Shown here: positions 1 through 9,493 of the stretch, one piece after another | Position numbering within the stretch: position 1 is the stretch's first letter | Layout: every line of letters begins with the position of its first letter | Assembly (NCBI GenBank): GCA_030674915.1 | Contig: JASXSV010000015.1 | Location: 1-64,000 of the forward strand | Origin: Candidatus Endonucleibacter bathymodioli | Lineage (GTDB): Bacteria; Pseudomonadota; Gammaproteobacteria; Pseudomonadales; Endozoicomonadaceae | Direction: 5' to 3' | Length of the DNA stretch: 64,000 bases | Notes under the pieces: generated by a model | What the model was told of the DNA's origin: nothing | Database searches by the model: none | The model's input: the letters and a program-made list of their open reading frames with translations, nothing else | Translations under genes and position numbers: made by a program

Positions 1-45
1 TGTTTCAAAACACTTGAGCAAGTTTGCCCATCACAGGAATAAAAT

Positions 46-3000
46 GTGAGTGAAAATACAGAAAAAATGGACTCAAAAACAAATGCTAGATTAGATGAGC
101 TTCTTGATTATGTGCATCATGTAGGGCGACTCAACCAGAAGCCAGTGTTCAGAATAGAAGAATATAAGCAACTTACTATTTGGGAGCATGAGTTAAAAGG
201 GAAAATTGGAATACAGCATAATATTGTTGATGATGACGGTGTTTCTATATGGTTGCGAATAGAGCGATTAAAGAGATTGGCACCGCCACCAATTTCTGAG
301 CAAATAAAAGAATGGGTTGCTGTTGGAAATGATCCAGAAAGCAGCCCACAGATTAAAGAAAAATTAATAAAAACATTACCTGAACAAGAAGCTCAAAACC
401 TTATTGATGAAGGTGTTGTCTCTGAAAAAGATGTTACTACCCCATCAAAAGAACAAAATACTGAAATAAGACTGAAGGATGTAATATTTCGATTAGAAAA
501 CAATCCACAAGTAAAAGTAGATATTGATAGCTATCTTAACGAACAGTGGCTCCCTTGGTCAGAGGAAGAAAAACCACGCAGAGAAACAATTAAAATATAC
601 GACTCTTTATTTAGCTTACAACAAACTATTGAAGCTCAGGGTGATGAGCAGCCGATTGAATTAATCTGGGGTATTGGGATTAGCCGGTGGGTATGCGAAG
701 GGCATAAAATTAATCACCCACTGATAGAAAAGTCGATTGAGATAGAAATTGATAGAAAAGATGGGGCAATATTAGTACATCCTCGAAATATTGACCCAAC
801 GATTGCTGTTGGTGCATATTTCGCACTTGAAAATTCCGGAGTTGATGCGCTATTGCGATTTTGGAAAAAGCATCTTTCTGAAATGTCGGAAGATATTGAA
901 TTTTCGCCCTACATACATGAAAGTTTTGAACCTGTTCTAAGGCAAGCCTCAACACACTTGAGTGAGAGCGGAACATATTGGCCAAATGTGAACCCCGATA
1001 AGGAAAATCGCAAACCAAATAATATAAGTGAGTCTCTTGAAATAACAGATAGTTGGGTTGTTTTTGCAAGACCGAGAAGTTCAACTGGATTTATTCAGGA
1101 TATTGAGCGCTTTCGGAAAAAACTGGAAGAATCAAAAGATGCTGAAATACCGCTCCCTAATCCTGCAAAAAAACTTGTCACAGAGTTGTCTGACAAAAAG
1201 CCGTTACAACCAAGTGGCGGATTTTTGTCAGGTGGTGGGCTGCCTTCCTCCTCAAGCCCATCATTAAAATCAACTCAAAAGTCAGAGCTGTTTTTTCCAA
1301 AACCCTTTAATGATTCACAAGTGCAAATAATAGATAGGCTTGAAGAAAATGATGGTGTAGTAGTACAAGGGCCACCCGGTACAGGAAAAACTCATACAAT
1401 CGCTAATATAATTTGCCATTATTTAGCTACAGGTAGGAGTGTTCTTGTTACATCGAAAGGTGAGCCTGCATTATCAGTATTGCAGGAACAAATACCTGAG
1501 GAGTTGAGGACTTTAACAATAAGTCTTCTTGCCAATGAAAGACAAGGGATGAAACAGCTTGAAGCTGCTGTTGAGCTGTTGGCAAGTCTGGTTAGTCAAA
1601 CCAGTTTGCGTGAATTAAATCAAGAGGCTGAATCAAACGAGTTAAGAGTTAAGAGCCTCAATAAAGAAATAACCCAAATTGATGGGAAGATAAAAGAATG
1701 GGGTTTAAAACAGTTGAATCCTATTAGGCAAGGATTAACAGGCGCAGTTTCAGACATTACAGCAATGGAACTAGCTCAACTGGTTATAAATGATACTGGT
1801 GAACATAACTGGTTAGTAGATAAGTTAGGTTCATCTGAAAAATATACTCCAAAATTCACTGATTCTGATATTGCTAAAATTAGAGCTGCACGCAGAAAAG
1901 TGGGTAAATATATTGCCTATGTAGGGAAATCCATTCCAAATACTCAGGACTTGCCAGATAGTGCAAATATCGCAGCCATTCATGATGATCTTGCAACATC
2001 AGCTAAAATTGCTGAAAGTTCTAAAAATAGTCATATTCCACCGCTTGCTGTTTCTGTAGAGCAGTCCGTTGATCGAGCCAAGAAACTAACTAAACCACTG
2101 CAAATATTATCCAACCTTTTGACAAAGTTTGAAGGTAACCTTTGGATAAGGCAGCTTTTTGACTCTTGGCTTGAAGATCTGCCAGAACTTGATGGTGAGA
2201 CATCCTTGGTTAATGAGCTATTAGCATCTTTGTCTACATTGATAGAAAGACGACAACAATTTGTTAAAACGCTTGTAGATATTCCTGAACCATTTGCTTA
2301 CTTTGAAGATGTCCAAGAAGCATTGGGCAATCTTGTCAATAACAAAAGAGCATTCAGTATTTTTTCTTTCGGTAATAAAGAAGCCAAAGGGATTATTGAA
2401 CAAGCTAAAATTGAAGGCGAGCCACCAAAAAATATAGAAATGTGGCAATCAATTCTTGATTATGTAAATTACCAAGATGATATGCGTAAATTCATCAGAA
2501 AATGGAACCATGCAGGTCAAGAACTTGAGTTGCCAGAGTTTGAGTATCGCTATGGAGATTTATTTAAAAATTTGCAGTCTACACATGATTTTATTTTAGA
2601 TACTAGGTCAACAGCAGACCAATGGAGTTTCCTCAAAAAAGAAATTATAGAGCTATTTCCTCATGGTATTGATGTATCTAAAATCATACAAAGTAAAGAA
2701 GAAATTGAAAAAACAATCCAAGCTATTGAGTTGAATACATCGAGAATAAGCCTTGGTTCTCAACGTATTAAATTGCAAGACTTAATGGAAAAGCTTAATA
2801 AGTCAGATGGTGATATAGCAAGTGAAATAAGGGCTTTTGTAAAAAGCACTATAGGTAATCCTAAATATTCCTCGGATAGTATTATTCAGAAGTGGCAGGA
2901 ATTAGTATCTGAATTGGGCAGAATAAATAAGTTATCAAGTGGTTTTCAAGAAATTGAAAATATTGCAGATAAAATAGACGCGTCAGGTGCACCTATATGG

Positions 3001-4707
3001 GGAATGAGTCTTAGAGCAGAACCATTACTTGAAGCTGATGATAACTTGACACCTGTCGATTGGTTTGAAACATGGAAGTGGAATCAACGGAAACAATATT
3101 TACATGAAATTGATGGGCGTGATCAGCTTAAGAAGCTTTCAGAAAAGAGAACGACCCTTGATAATGATCTAAAAAGAACATTCTCTAAACTTGTGCGCCT
3201 AAAAACGAATATTGGTCTACATATGAATATGACTGAGCGCGTACAAGGTGCGTTGATGCGCTTCGTATCATCAGTTGCAAAAATTGGTAAAGGCACAGGG
3301 AAGAGAGCGCCGAGACATCGTAGAGATGCTTACCGAGCAATGCAAGATTGTTATGGTGGCGTTCCATGCTGGATTATGCCAACTTGGCGTGTGAGCGAAA
3401 GCTTACCATCGGATTTTGGTTCCTTTGACTTGGTGATTATTGATGAAGCATCACAGTCTGATATTACTGCACTACCCGCAATTTTGAGAGCAAAGAAATT
3501 ATTAATTGTCGGTGATGATAAACAGGTAAGTCCAACCGCAGCTTTTCTAGCTGAGGAGAAAATATTACAACTTAAACATAATTTTCTAAAAGATCAGCCA
3601 TTTGCAGAGTTACTTTTACCCGGTGTTTCTATTTACGATCTTGCCAATGCGATATTTCCTGGGCAGCGAATTATGTTAACCGAACATTTTCGATGTGTAG
3701 AACCCATCATTCGATTCAGCATGCAATTTTATAATGAACCACTAATTCCGCTAAGGATACCAAAATCATCTGAGAAATTAACGCCACCATTGATTGATGT
3801 TTATGTTAAGGGCGGTCGTCGTGATGAGAGAAGTAAAATTAATGAAGTAGAAGCAGAGGCTATTATATCTGAAATTAAAATACTGGTATCTGATCAAAAA
3901 TATAATGGGCGTAGCATTGGCGTCGTATCGCTGATAGGAGCGCAACAAGCTAAATATATTCAAGACCAATTACTTTGTGAGTTGGGTGAAGATGTATTTC
4001 AAGAATATAAAATTGCTTGTGGTGATGCTGCAACTTTCCAAGGAAAAGAGAAGGATATTATGTTCTTGTCAATGGTTGTTGGTGATAGCCAAGGCGCGGT
4101 GATGAGCAAGAGAGATGCGGAGCAAAGAATGAATGTAGCCTTATCTAGGGCAAGGGACAGAATGTACCTTTATAGAAGTATTCAAGAATCAGACCTTAGT
4201 AATGAATCAGATTTACGTTTAAAAATATTACGTCATTTTTCATCACCCATGCCGCAAAATGAGCATATTGAAAGTCCTGTTGATTTATGTGATTCGGATT
4301 TTGAAAGAGATGTATATGCACGTCTTATTGAAAAGGGATACAACGTTGTACCTCAGGTGAAAGTGGGGGCGTTTTCAATTGACTTGGTTGTTGAAGGGGA
4401 GAATGATCAAAGGTTGGCAATAGAATTAGATGGTGATAAGTATCATCCGCCTGAAAAGTGGATGGATGATTGGAAACGGCAACGCACGATGGAAAGAGTG
4501 GGTTGGCGATTTTGGCGGTGCTGGGGTTCGAGCTACACAATAGACCCAGAGGGATGTATTGGTGATTTGATAAACGTCTTAGATAGTATGCAAATACTTC
4601 CATGTGAGGGTAGTATCAGTGCAAATATTTATACAGAGAAGCGAGTATACGAAAGAGAAATTAAAGAAGAAAGTGATGACCAAGATTTTACTTTGACGGC
4701 GAATTAA
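46..4707 (+). CDS. SF1 helicase with C-terminal restriction-endonuclease-like domain (cassette-borne)
   Basis: A 1553-residue protein that probably unwinds and cuts nucleic acid, most likely in anti-phage defence. Seen: Walker A GPPGTGKT near residue 442, Walker B IIDEAS near 1130, late SF1 helicase motifs QGKEKDI near 1335 and NVALSRARDRMYLY near 1365, and a long helical insertion between the two halves of the helicase. The last ~110 residues contain FSIDLVVEG...AIELDGDKYH, a PD-(D/E)xK/Vsr-like nuclease core of the REase_MTES_1575 type. The start is GTG, since the nearby ATG at 44 runs straight into a stop; CAGGAA lies upstream. The gene stops 4 bp before an attC site, so it looks like the only gene of a cassette that begins left of the window. 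Its exact defence family is not clear to me. Confidence 0.8.
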   Translation: MSENTEKMDSKTNARLDELLDYVHHVGRLNQKPVFRIEEYKQLTIWEHELKGKIGIQHNIVDDDGVSIWLRIERLKRLAPPPISEQIKEWVAVGNDPESSPQIKEKLIKTLPEQEAQNLIDEGVVSEKDVTTPSKEQNTEIRLKDVIFRLENNPQVKVDIDSYLNEQWLPWSEEEKPRRETIKIYDSLFSLQQTIEAQGDEQPIELIWGIGISRWVCEGHKINHPLIEKSIEIEIDRKDGAILVHPRNIDPTIAVGAYFALENSGVDALLRFWKKHLSEMSEDIEFSPYIHESFEPVLRQASTHLSESGTYWPNVNPDKENRKPNNISESLEITDSWVVFARPRSSTGFIQDIERFRKKLEESKDAEIPLPNPAKKLVTELSDKKPLQPSGGFLSGGGLPSSSSPSLKSTQKSELFFPKPFNDSQVQIIDRLEENDGVVVQGPPGTGKTHTIANIICHYLATGRSVLVTSKGEPALSVLQEQIPEELRTLTISLLANERQGMKQLEAAVELLASLVSQTSLRELNQEAESNELRVKSLNKEITQIDGKIKEWGLKQLNPIRQGLTGAVSDITAMELAQLVINDTGEHNWLVDKLGSSEKYTPKFTDSDIAKIRAARRKVGKYIAYVGKSIPNTQDLPDSANIAAIHDDLATSAKIAESSKNSHIPPLAVSVEQSVDRAKKLTKPLQILSNLLTKFEGNLWIRQLFDSWLEDLPELDGETSLVNELLASLSTLIERRQQFVKTLVDIPEPFAYFEDVQEALGNLVNNKRAFSIFSFGNKEAKGIIEQAKIEGEPPKNIEMWQSILDYVNYQDDMRKFIRKWNHAGQELELPEFEYRYGDLFKNLQSTHDFILDTRSTADQWSFLKKEIIELFPHGIDVSKIIQSKEEIEKTIQAIELNTSRISLGSQRIKLQDLMEKLNKSDGDIASEIRAFVKSTIGNPKYSSDSIIQKWQELVSELGRINKLSSGFQEIENIADKIDASGAPIWGMSLRAEPLLEADDNLTPVDWFETWKWNQRKQYLHEIDGRDQLKKLSEKRTTLDNDLKRTFSKLVRLKTNIGLHMNMTERVQGALMRFVSSVAKIGKGTGKRAPRHRRDAYRAMQDCYGGVPCWIMPTWRVSESLPSDFGSFDLVIIDEASQSDITALPAILRAKKLLIVGDDKQVSPTAAFLAEEKILQLKHNFLKDQPFAELLLPGVSIYDLANAIFPGQRIMLTEHFRCVEPIIRFSMQFYNEPLIPLRIPKSSEKLTPPLIDVYVKGGRRDERSKINEVEAEAIISEIKILVSDQKYNGRSIGVVSLIGAQQAKYIQDQLLCELGEDVFQEYKIACGDAATFQGKEKDIMFLSMVVGDSQGAVMSKRDAEQRMNVALSRARDRMYLYRSIQESDLSNESDLRLKILRHFSSPMPQNEHIESPVDLCDSDFERDVYARLIEKGYNVVPQVKVGAFSIDLVVEGENDQRLAIELDGDKYHPPEKWMDDWKRQRTMERVGWRFWRCWGSSYTIDPEGCIGDLINVLDSMQILPCEGSISANIYTEKRVYEREIKEESDDQDFTLTAN

Positions 4708-4710
4708 AAA

Positions 4711-4814
4711 ACATAACAAGTTGCTGCACACGGACTCCGTAAGCTGTCACGGTTTTTGCAAAAAGCCGCAAAAACACGCGCCAACTTACTCCGCCGGTGA
4801 GCAAGGCGTTATAT
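4711..4814 (+). other. attC recombination site 1
   Basis: Starts ACATAAC and ends with core GTTATAT. Between them lies an imperfect inverted repeat (GTTGC...GCAAG and CGGACTCC/CCGCCGG arms) able to fold into the hairpin used by integron integrases. It closes the helicase-nuclease cassette. Confidence 0.8.
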
Positions 4815-4829
4815 ACCTAAGGATAGGAT

Positions 4830-5282
4830 ATGGATTTCATCTCAATAATTCACGTTACTCTTGCTGTTACTGCCACTCTAAGCGGAGCTATAGTTTTAGC
4901 ACGCAGAAAAGGTGACGTACTTCACACTAGGTTAGGAAAATTATTTATTGCATGTATGGTGTTAGTAAATATTACTGCATTTGCTCTATGGCCTAAATAT
5001 GGGTTTACTTTTTTTCAACCTTTAGCACTATGGAATTTAGTTTGGGTGCTTTTGGGCTATTATTATGCGACCAAAAAACCAAACAAAAATTGGCTGATTA
5101 ATCATTACTACTTCATGTCATACGCTTATGTTGGTGTGCTTGCTGCGGCACTTGCAAGAATTCCATTAAGCTTTGGCTTTCTACCAAATGAGGCAGCGTT
5201 CATTTCTATAGCTGTTGTTTTTGGTGTTTCAACTTATATAATAGAAAAGCAAGGTAAAAGGTTAAGAGTAATCGGTATATAA
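4830..5282 (+). CDS. Small integral membrane protein, DUF2306-like
   Basis: A 150-residue protein with about four hydrophobic helices and short basic loops. The early HVTLAVTATLSGAIVLARRKGDVLHTRLG stretch (IHV, then KGxxxHxxLGK) resembles the DUF2306 family of predicted inner-membrane proteins; the biochemical role is unknown. It is the sole gene of a roughly 560-bp cassette, and its stop codon overlaps the left end of the next attC site. The start ATG follows AAGGATAGG. Function cannot be inferred from neighbours because cassettes are independent units. Confidence 0.7.
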   Translation: MDFISIIHVTLAVTATLSGAIVLARRKGDVLHTRLGKLFIACMVLVNITAFALWPKYGFTFFQPLALWNLVWVLLGYYYATKKPNKNWLINHYYFMSYAYVGVLAAALARIPLSFGFLPNEAAFISIAVVFGVSTYIIEKQGKRLRVIGI

Positions 5283-5374
5283 CAAGCTGTTAAACAAGGA
5301 CAAAAAACAGTTGGTTTTGCTCCTTCGTCGCTATTTTAACCAACTATTTTTTGCCTGTTAACAGGGCGTTAGCT
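5277..5374 (+). other. attC recombination site 2
   Basis: Begins ATATAAC and ends GTTAGCT. Internal arms AACAGTTGGTTTT and AACCAACTATTT pair imperfectly. It is very similar to site 10 at 21890-21986, so the two cassettes share an attC subfamily. Confidence 0.8.
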
Positions 5375-5449
5375 TCCTTTGCCAATAATTCACATTCTTT
5401 TACATCAGAAAAGAAAAAGTACTAGTTGCATTTTTTGCTATAAATGAAT

Positions 5450-5471
5450 ACTATAAGTATCAATTATAAGA
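5450..5471. promoter_or_regulatory. Putative C-box operator in front of the methyltransferase gene
   Basis: On the - strand this reads as two half-sites, CTTATAATT and ACTTATAGT, separated by GAT. It matches the operator upstream of the C gene (7158-7183) and known controller-protein boxes of the AhdI/Esp1396I type. It lies only about 10 bp before the methyltransferase ATG, so bound C protein would be expected to repress that gene. Confidence 0.6.
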
Positions 5472-5480
5472 GGACAACTA

Positions 5481-6410
5481 ATGACTGATTTTATCAATAA
5501 AGTTTTTTCTGGTGACTGTAGGAAAGTTTTAAAGGAGTTACCCGAAAATTATATTTCTGCTTGTATTACTGACCCTCCATACAATTATGAGTTCATAGGG
5601 CATAAATGGGATGAAAAAGAAATTCAGCGTAGAAAAAATAGAGTCAAAGACAGTAAAACTCTTGTTAAAAATATTCCCTATGGAAGTGGACTATCTGGTG
5701 GAGTCAGAAATAAACGCTGGTATCAAAAAAATAGAAAAAATATTATTGAATATGAAGAGTGGTGTTATGAATGGGCAATAGAGCTATTTCGAGTTTGCAA
5801 ACCTGGAGCTACAGTATTAGTCTTTAATAGTACGAGAACTGTAGCCCATATACAGATAGCTCTTGAAAAATCAGGTTTTTATGCTAGAGATATGCTTGTG
5901 TATAGGCGTTCAAGCGGAATCCCTAAAGGAATTAATATGCGAAAAAAACTGGAACAGAAAGGCTATGAGAACCCAGAAGAGCTGGAAGGCTGGCATAGTT
6001 GTTTAAGAAGTGAATGGGAAGCTATTTGTGTATTACAAAAACCCCTTGAAAATAACTATACCGAAACACTGTTAAAATTTGGAACAGGTTTGTTTTACAC
6101 CAAAATGGAAGGTGAAGGTTTTCAATCTAATATTCTTGAAAATATTAAAAGAGACAAAGCACCAGACTATAATATTCATTGTACTGTTAAGCCATTGGAT
6201 TTAATGAAAAAGATAGTTGATATTTTTGCTCCTAGAGTAAAGGGGTCTATAGTGATAGACCCATTTGCAGGTTCTGGTACAACTCTTGTTGCCGCTAAAC
6301 AAGCAGGTATAAATTATATAGGAATAGAAATCGAAGACTCGTACTTAAATATTATTGAAAAAAGATTAGAAGGTATTACCGATTTACAGAAAACTGTAGA
6401 GACCGCATAG
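5481..6410 (+). CDS. Beta-class DNA methyltransferase (N4-cytosine/N6-adenine) of a type II R-M system
   Basis: 309 residues. The catalytic motif IV DPPYN is at residues 31-35, and the SAM-binding motif I, DPFAGSGTT, is near residue 260. This order (IV before I) defines the beta class. It should protect host DNA against the endonuclease encoded on the opposite strand, whose 3' end overlaps this gene by about 35 bp in convergent orientation. The start ATG follows GAGGACAAC. An operator-like repeat sits directly upstream, so expression is probably tied to the controller gene at 6914-7135. Target sequence and methylated base cannot be read from the sequence. Confidence 0.88.
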   Translation: MTDFINKVFSGDCRKVLKELPENYISACITDPPYNYEFIGHKWDEKEIQRRKNRVKDSKTLVKNIPYGSGLSGGVRNKRWYQKNRKNIIEYEEWCYEWAIELFRVCKPGATVLVFNSTRTVAHIQIALEKSGFYARDMLVYRRSSGIPKGINMRKKLEQKGYENPEELEGWHSCLRSEWEAICVLQKPLENNYTETLLKFGTGLFYTKMEGEGFQSNILENIKRDKAPDYNIHCTVKPLDLMKKIVDIFAPRVKGSIVIDPFAGSGTTLVAAKQAGINYIGIEIEDSYLNIIEKRLEGITDLQKTVETA

Positions 6411-6924
6411 TTAAATATGTTTTCATATCAAACCCTGAAATTTCTTGAATAAAGTCAAATGACTGATCTGCAATATAAATACTCCAACCACCATTCTGGC
6501 AAGCGGTCATAGCTGCGGGAAGATTATCTTCTCTTAAAAATAAAAATACAGGAGTATAGCCAAGATTTTTTAATGTCGCCCCATATTGTTTGAATTTTTT
6601 CAATGTTCCAGAATCTCCAGAACCAACCCGATACTTTGTATCAATAGCATAATTTTCAACAATTAAATCACAAGGTTCATCAGCATTAATTCTTAATGCA
6701 GGCTGGAATGTGGGAATATTTTTGCACACTTCAATGACCAAAGACTCCCAGCACTTTCCAAGCTCTCTTCCCCAGTATTGTTTGTTTTCACGTTTTAGCT
6801 CTGGGCTAATTCCAAAGGCTGCCATCAATAAATCGCTATCATTATTCTCATTGTTATAAACCTTATTGCTAAAAGAACTTTGGTATCCATGTAAAATATT
6901 ATCTAGGTTTTTTTCAAGTGTCAT
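6376..6924 (-). CDS. Type II restriction endonuclease, possibly ApaLI-like
   Basis: 182 residues from the chosen start MTLEKNLD, whose ATG overlaps the end of the controller gene by 11 bp; the longer frame upstream lies within that gene. The core EPCDLIVENYAIDTKYR has a D-x10-DTK arrangement typical of PD-(D/E)xK nucleases and is followed by GSGDSGTLKKFKQYG, which I recall from ApaLI-like enzymes. It should cut DNA at the site methylated by the neighbouring enzyme. The C-R overlap with a convergent M gene is the usual layout of controller-regulated R-M systems. The assignment to ApaLI-like is from memory and less certain than the nuclease call. Confidence 0.75.
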   Translation of the reverse strand: MTLEKNLDNILHGYQSSFSNKVYNNENNDSDLLMAAFGISPELKRENKQYWGRELGKCWESLVIEVCKNIPTFQPALRINADEPCDLIVENYAIDTKYRVGSGDSGTLKKFKQYGATLKNLGYTPVFLFLREDNLPAAMTACQNGGWSIYIADQSFDFIQEISGFDMKTYLTMRSLQFSVNR

Positions 6925-7135
6925 TATTAATTTCCATAAAAAAAGCAATCAATGGTTCTTCTAGTGCCTGAGCAATTTTTTCAGCATTTATAAGTGTTAT
7001 ATTACGCTCACCTCTTTCTACAGAACCAATGTAAGTTCTATGAAGCCCACATATATCGGCAAACTCTTCTTGTGAAAGATTTTTTAATTTACGATAGTGT
7101 CTAACGCGTTGACCAAATATTTGTGTTATATTCAT
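6914..7135 (-). CDS. Controller (C) protein of the R-M system, XRE-type HTH
   Basis: 73 residues starting MNITQIFGQRVRHYRK. An almost complete helix-turn-helix domain is visible: LSQEEFADICGLHRTYIGSVERGERN. Controller proteins bind as dimers to C-boxes, first activating their own C-R operon and then repressing it, so that methylation precedes restriction after the system enters a new cell. A longer in-frame extension to 7264 was rejected because it would run across the operator and into the attC site. The gene overlaps the endonuclease gene by 11 bp. The operator is 23 bp upstream of the ATG, so the transcript could be leaderless or nearly so. Confidence 0.85.
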   Translation of the reverse strand: MNITQIFGQRVRHYRKLKNLSQEEFADICGLHRTYIGSVERGERNITLINAEKIAQALEEPLIAFFMEINNDT

Positions 7136-7157
7136 TGGTATTAAATTAACTAAAAGA

Positions 7158-7183
7158 ACTCTATAAGTCGACAGACTATAAGT
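7158..7183 (-). promoter_or_regulatory. C-box operator of the C-R operon
   Basis: On the - strand two near-identical inverted half-sites, ACTTATAGTC and GACTTATAGAGT, are separated by TGTC. The pattern closely matches the C.AhdI operator family (ACTCATAGTC, GACTTAT). It probably overlaps the C-R promoter. Confidence 0.7.
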
Positions 7184-7195
7184 AGCATAATAAAA

Positions 7196-7294
7196 AGCTA
7201 ACAAAAAAATCCAGCGGACAGCCAAAAGCGTCACGCCTTTTGCTGTCGCAAAAGATCGTGCCACTTCTGTCTGCCGCTGATTTAGGCGTTATGT
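7196..7294 (+). other. attC recombination site 3
   Basis: Starts AGCTAAC, has arms ATCCAGCGGACAG and CTGCCGCTGATTT, and ends GGCGTTATGT. It belongs to the same subfamily as sites 4 and 5. Confidence 0.85.
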
Positions 7295-7318
7295 GTAAGA
7301 GAATGGAAAACTCAAATT

Positions 7319-9487
7319 ATGATTACTAAGATCTCAATGAATGGTGTTGCAAGCTATAAATCAACTTCAGCTCTTGAAACTGAAAAAAAAGTAAATCTTA
7401 TTTATGGTCTTAATGGGACAGGCAAAAGCACCCTTTCCAATTTTTTATATGAAAAGGACGGTGATATTTTTTCAAACTGCAGTATTGACGGTTTGATCAA
7501 TGAAGATATCCGAGTTTATAATCAGAAATTTATACAAGATTATTTTTACGAACCGGATAATCTAAAAGGAATATTTACGTTATCCAAAGAGAATAAAGAA
7601 GCCGAAGAAAAAATAAAAACGGCACAAAAAGAGATTGGGAATATTGAAGTTGACAAACAAAATAAAACCGAGCAAAGAGCTAAACAGGATCGTGTGTTAT
7701 CCAAGAAAACACAGGATGCCGAAAATAAAATATGGGAAATTAAAAAAACGTTTGCTGGTGGTGATCGAGTTTTAGAATATTGCCTTGAAAATCTAAAAGG
7801 AAAAAAAGATAAGTTGTTTGCCCACTTGGCAAGTATCAACAAGCCAAACGAACAGCCTATAAAGACAATCGATCAGTTGAAAAAGGAAGTAGAAGCCATT
7901 CAGGGTTCAGACGCACAGAAACATGACCCACTTTCAAGAATTAATTTCACTTCCTACAATGTAGAGAAAAATGAAATTCTACAAAAAAATATTGTGGGGA
8001 ACGAAAACAGCACGGTCTCCTCATTAATCAACAAACTAAAAAATTCAGACTGGGTAAAAGATGGTTTGCAGTATCTACCAGAAACTATTGAGGGAGATAG
8101 TGAAAGTTGCCCTTTTTGTCAGAACAAAACAATTACTAACTCACTGCTTGAAAATATTCAAAATTTCTTTGATGAATCATATGAAAGTGACATTAAAGAC
8201 CTAAAAAATCTTTTATCTTCCTATGAAAATTCTATTTCAACATTCCCTAAAAAAGATGATTATAAAAAGAACCCATACTTAGTTGAAAGGAAAAATGAGT
8301 TTGAAAATCTATATAATTCTGTAAATAACCTGTTTGAAGAAAATAAAAATAAACTTGAGAACAAGACAAAAGCACCTAGCCAAAAGGTTACACTTTCAGA
8401 TTCAGAAAATGCCATACAGGAATTAAACGGTTTTATTGAAGAGATTAATCAAACCATATCCACCCACAATAAAAAAATTGATAACAAGGATAATACGCTA
8501 TCTGAAATTAAGGAGCAGTTTTGGACATTAATGCGCTGGAATTACGACCAAACCATTTCAACTTATCAGAAAGATAAAACAAGTATTGAAAAAAATATCA
8601 AAGAACTTACGAAAGAGTTGGAGGGATTTGACGCATCTATAATACAACAAAAGCAAGTCACTACTGAACAGCAGAAAAAAACAGTTAATATTGAGCAATC
8701 GATCACTTTTATAAATAATGGTTTGGTTGAACTCGGGTTAGATGACTTTCATATAGAAAAACACTCGAACAATCTATATAAAATAGAGCGGGCTGAACAA
8801 GGTGCTGATATTTTTCAAACTCTAAGCGAGGGTGAAAAGATGATAATCAGTTTTCTATACTTTGTTGAAATGTGCAGAGGCAAAAAAAGCGCAGAAGATG
8901 TAGGCGGGAAAAAGACAATTGTCATTGATGATCCTATTTCAAGTTTATCTCATATTTTTATATTTAATATCGGTCAGTTGATTAAAAAAGAATTTCTTAA
9001 TTCTGACTCCTATGAACAAATATTTATCCTTACTCATAGCCTCTACTTTTTTTATGAATTAACTGATACTAACCATAAACGTAGAAAAGAGAATCAAAAA
9101 TTATTCAGATTGACTAAAAATAGTGGTGGCAGTCATATACTTGACATGAAATATGAGGAAATACAAAATGATTATCAATCATACTGGCAGATAATAAAAG
9201 ACGAAAAGCAACCTCCTGCTCTGATTGCAAACTGTATGCGTAATATTATCGAGTATTTCTTCAATTTTATTGAGAAGAAAGATTTGAATAACGTTTTTCA
9301 AAAACCAGAATTGCAGGGTAATAAATTTCAAGCATTTTGTAGGTATGTAAATCGAGAGTCTCATTCTTTAGGTCAAAACATATTCGACTACAAAGAGTTT
9401 GATTATAATACCTTCAAAGAAGCTCTTGGATTAGTTTTTCAACAAAGTGGTTATGAAGAGCACTACATAGAGATGATGAAAGGGTGA
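7319..9487 (+). CDS. RloC-like anticodon nuclease (AAA_13 ABC ATPase with zinc hook)
   Basis: 722 residues. ABC ATPase parts: Walker A GLNGTGKST at 30-38, signature LSEGEKM near 502 and Walker B IVIDDPISSLS near 538. The long coiled-coil middle carries CPFC at 264-267, a CxxC zinc hook as in RloC. The C-terminal domain has R641, E645 and H682, matching the Arg-x3-Glu...His catalytic triad of PrrC/RloC tRNA anticodon nucleases. Such proteins cleave a tRNA in the anticodon loop upon phage or DNA-damage signals and stop translation. It is the only gene in its cassette, while known rloC genes often sit near type I R-M loci. The triad assignment is by spacing only. Confidence 0.75.
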   Translation: MITKISMNGVASYKSTSALETEKKVNLIYGLNGTGKSTLSNFLYEKDGDIFSNCSIDGLINEDIRVYNQKFIQDYFYEPDNLKGIFTLSKENKEAEEKIKTAQKEIGNIEVDKQNKTEQRAKQDRVLSKKTQDAENKIWEIKKTFAGGDRVLEYCLENLKGKKDKLFAHLASINKPNEQPIKTIDQLKKEVEAIQGSDAQKHDPLSRINFTSYNVEKNEILQKNIVGNENSTVSSLINKLKNSDWVKDGLQYLPETIEGDSESCPFCQNKTITNSLLENIQNFFDESYESDIKDLKNLLSSYENSISTFPKKDDYKKNPYLVERKNEFENLYNSVNNLFEENKNKLENKTKAPSQKVTLSDSENAIQELNGFIEEINQTISTHNKKIDNKDNTLSEIKEQFWTLMRWNYDQTISTYQKDKTSIEKNIKELTKELEGFDASIIQQKQVTTEQQKKTVNIEQSITFINNGLVELGLDDFHIEKHSNNLYKIERAEQGADIFQTLSEGEKMIISFLYFVEMCRGKKSAEDVGGKKTIVIDDPISSLSHIFIFNIGQLIKKEFLNSDSYEQIFILTHSLYFFYELTDTNHKRRKENQKLFRLTKNSGGSHILDMKYEEIQNDYQSYWQIIKDEKQPPALIANCMRNIIEYFFNFIEKKDLNNVFQKPELQGNKFQAFCRYVNRESHSLGQNIFDYKEFDYNTFKEALGLVFQQSGYEEHYIEMMKG

Positions 9488-9493
9488 AAAAAC

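Noticed and set aside
7136..7264. N-terminal extension of the controller gene to 7264
   Set aside because: It would translate through the C-box operator and into the attC site, and the ATG at 7135 gives the normal ~73-residue C protein.
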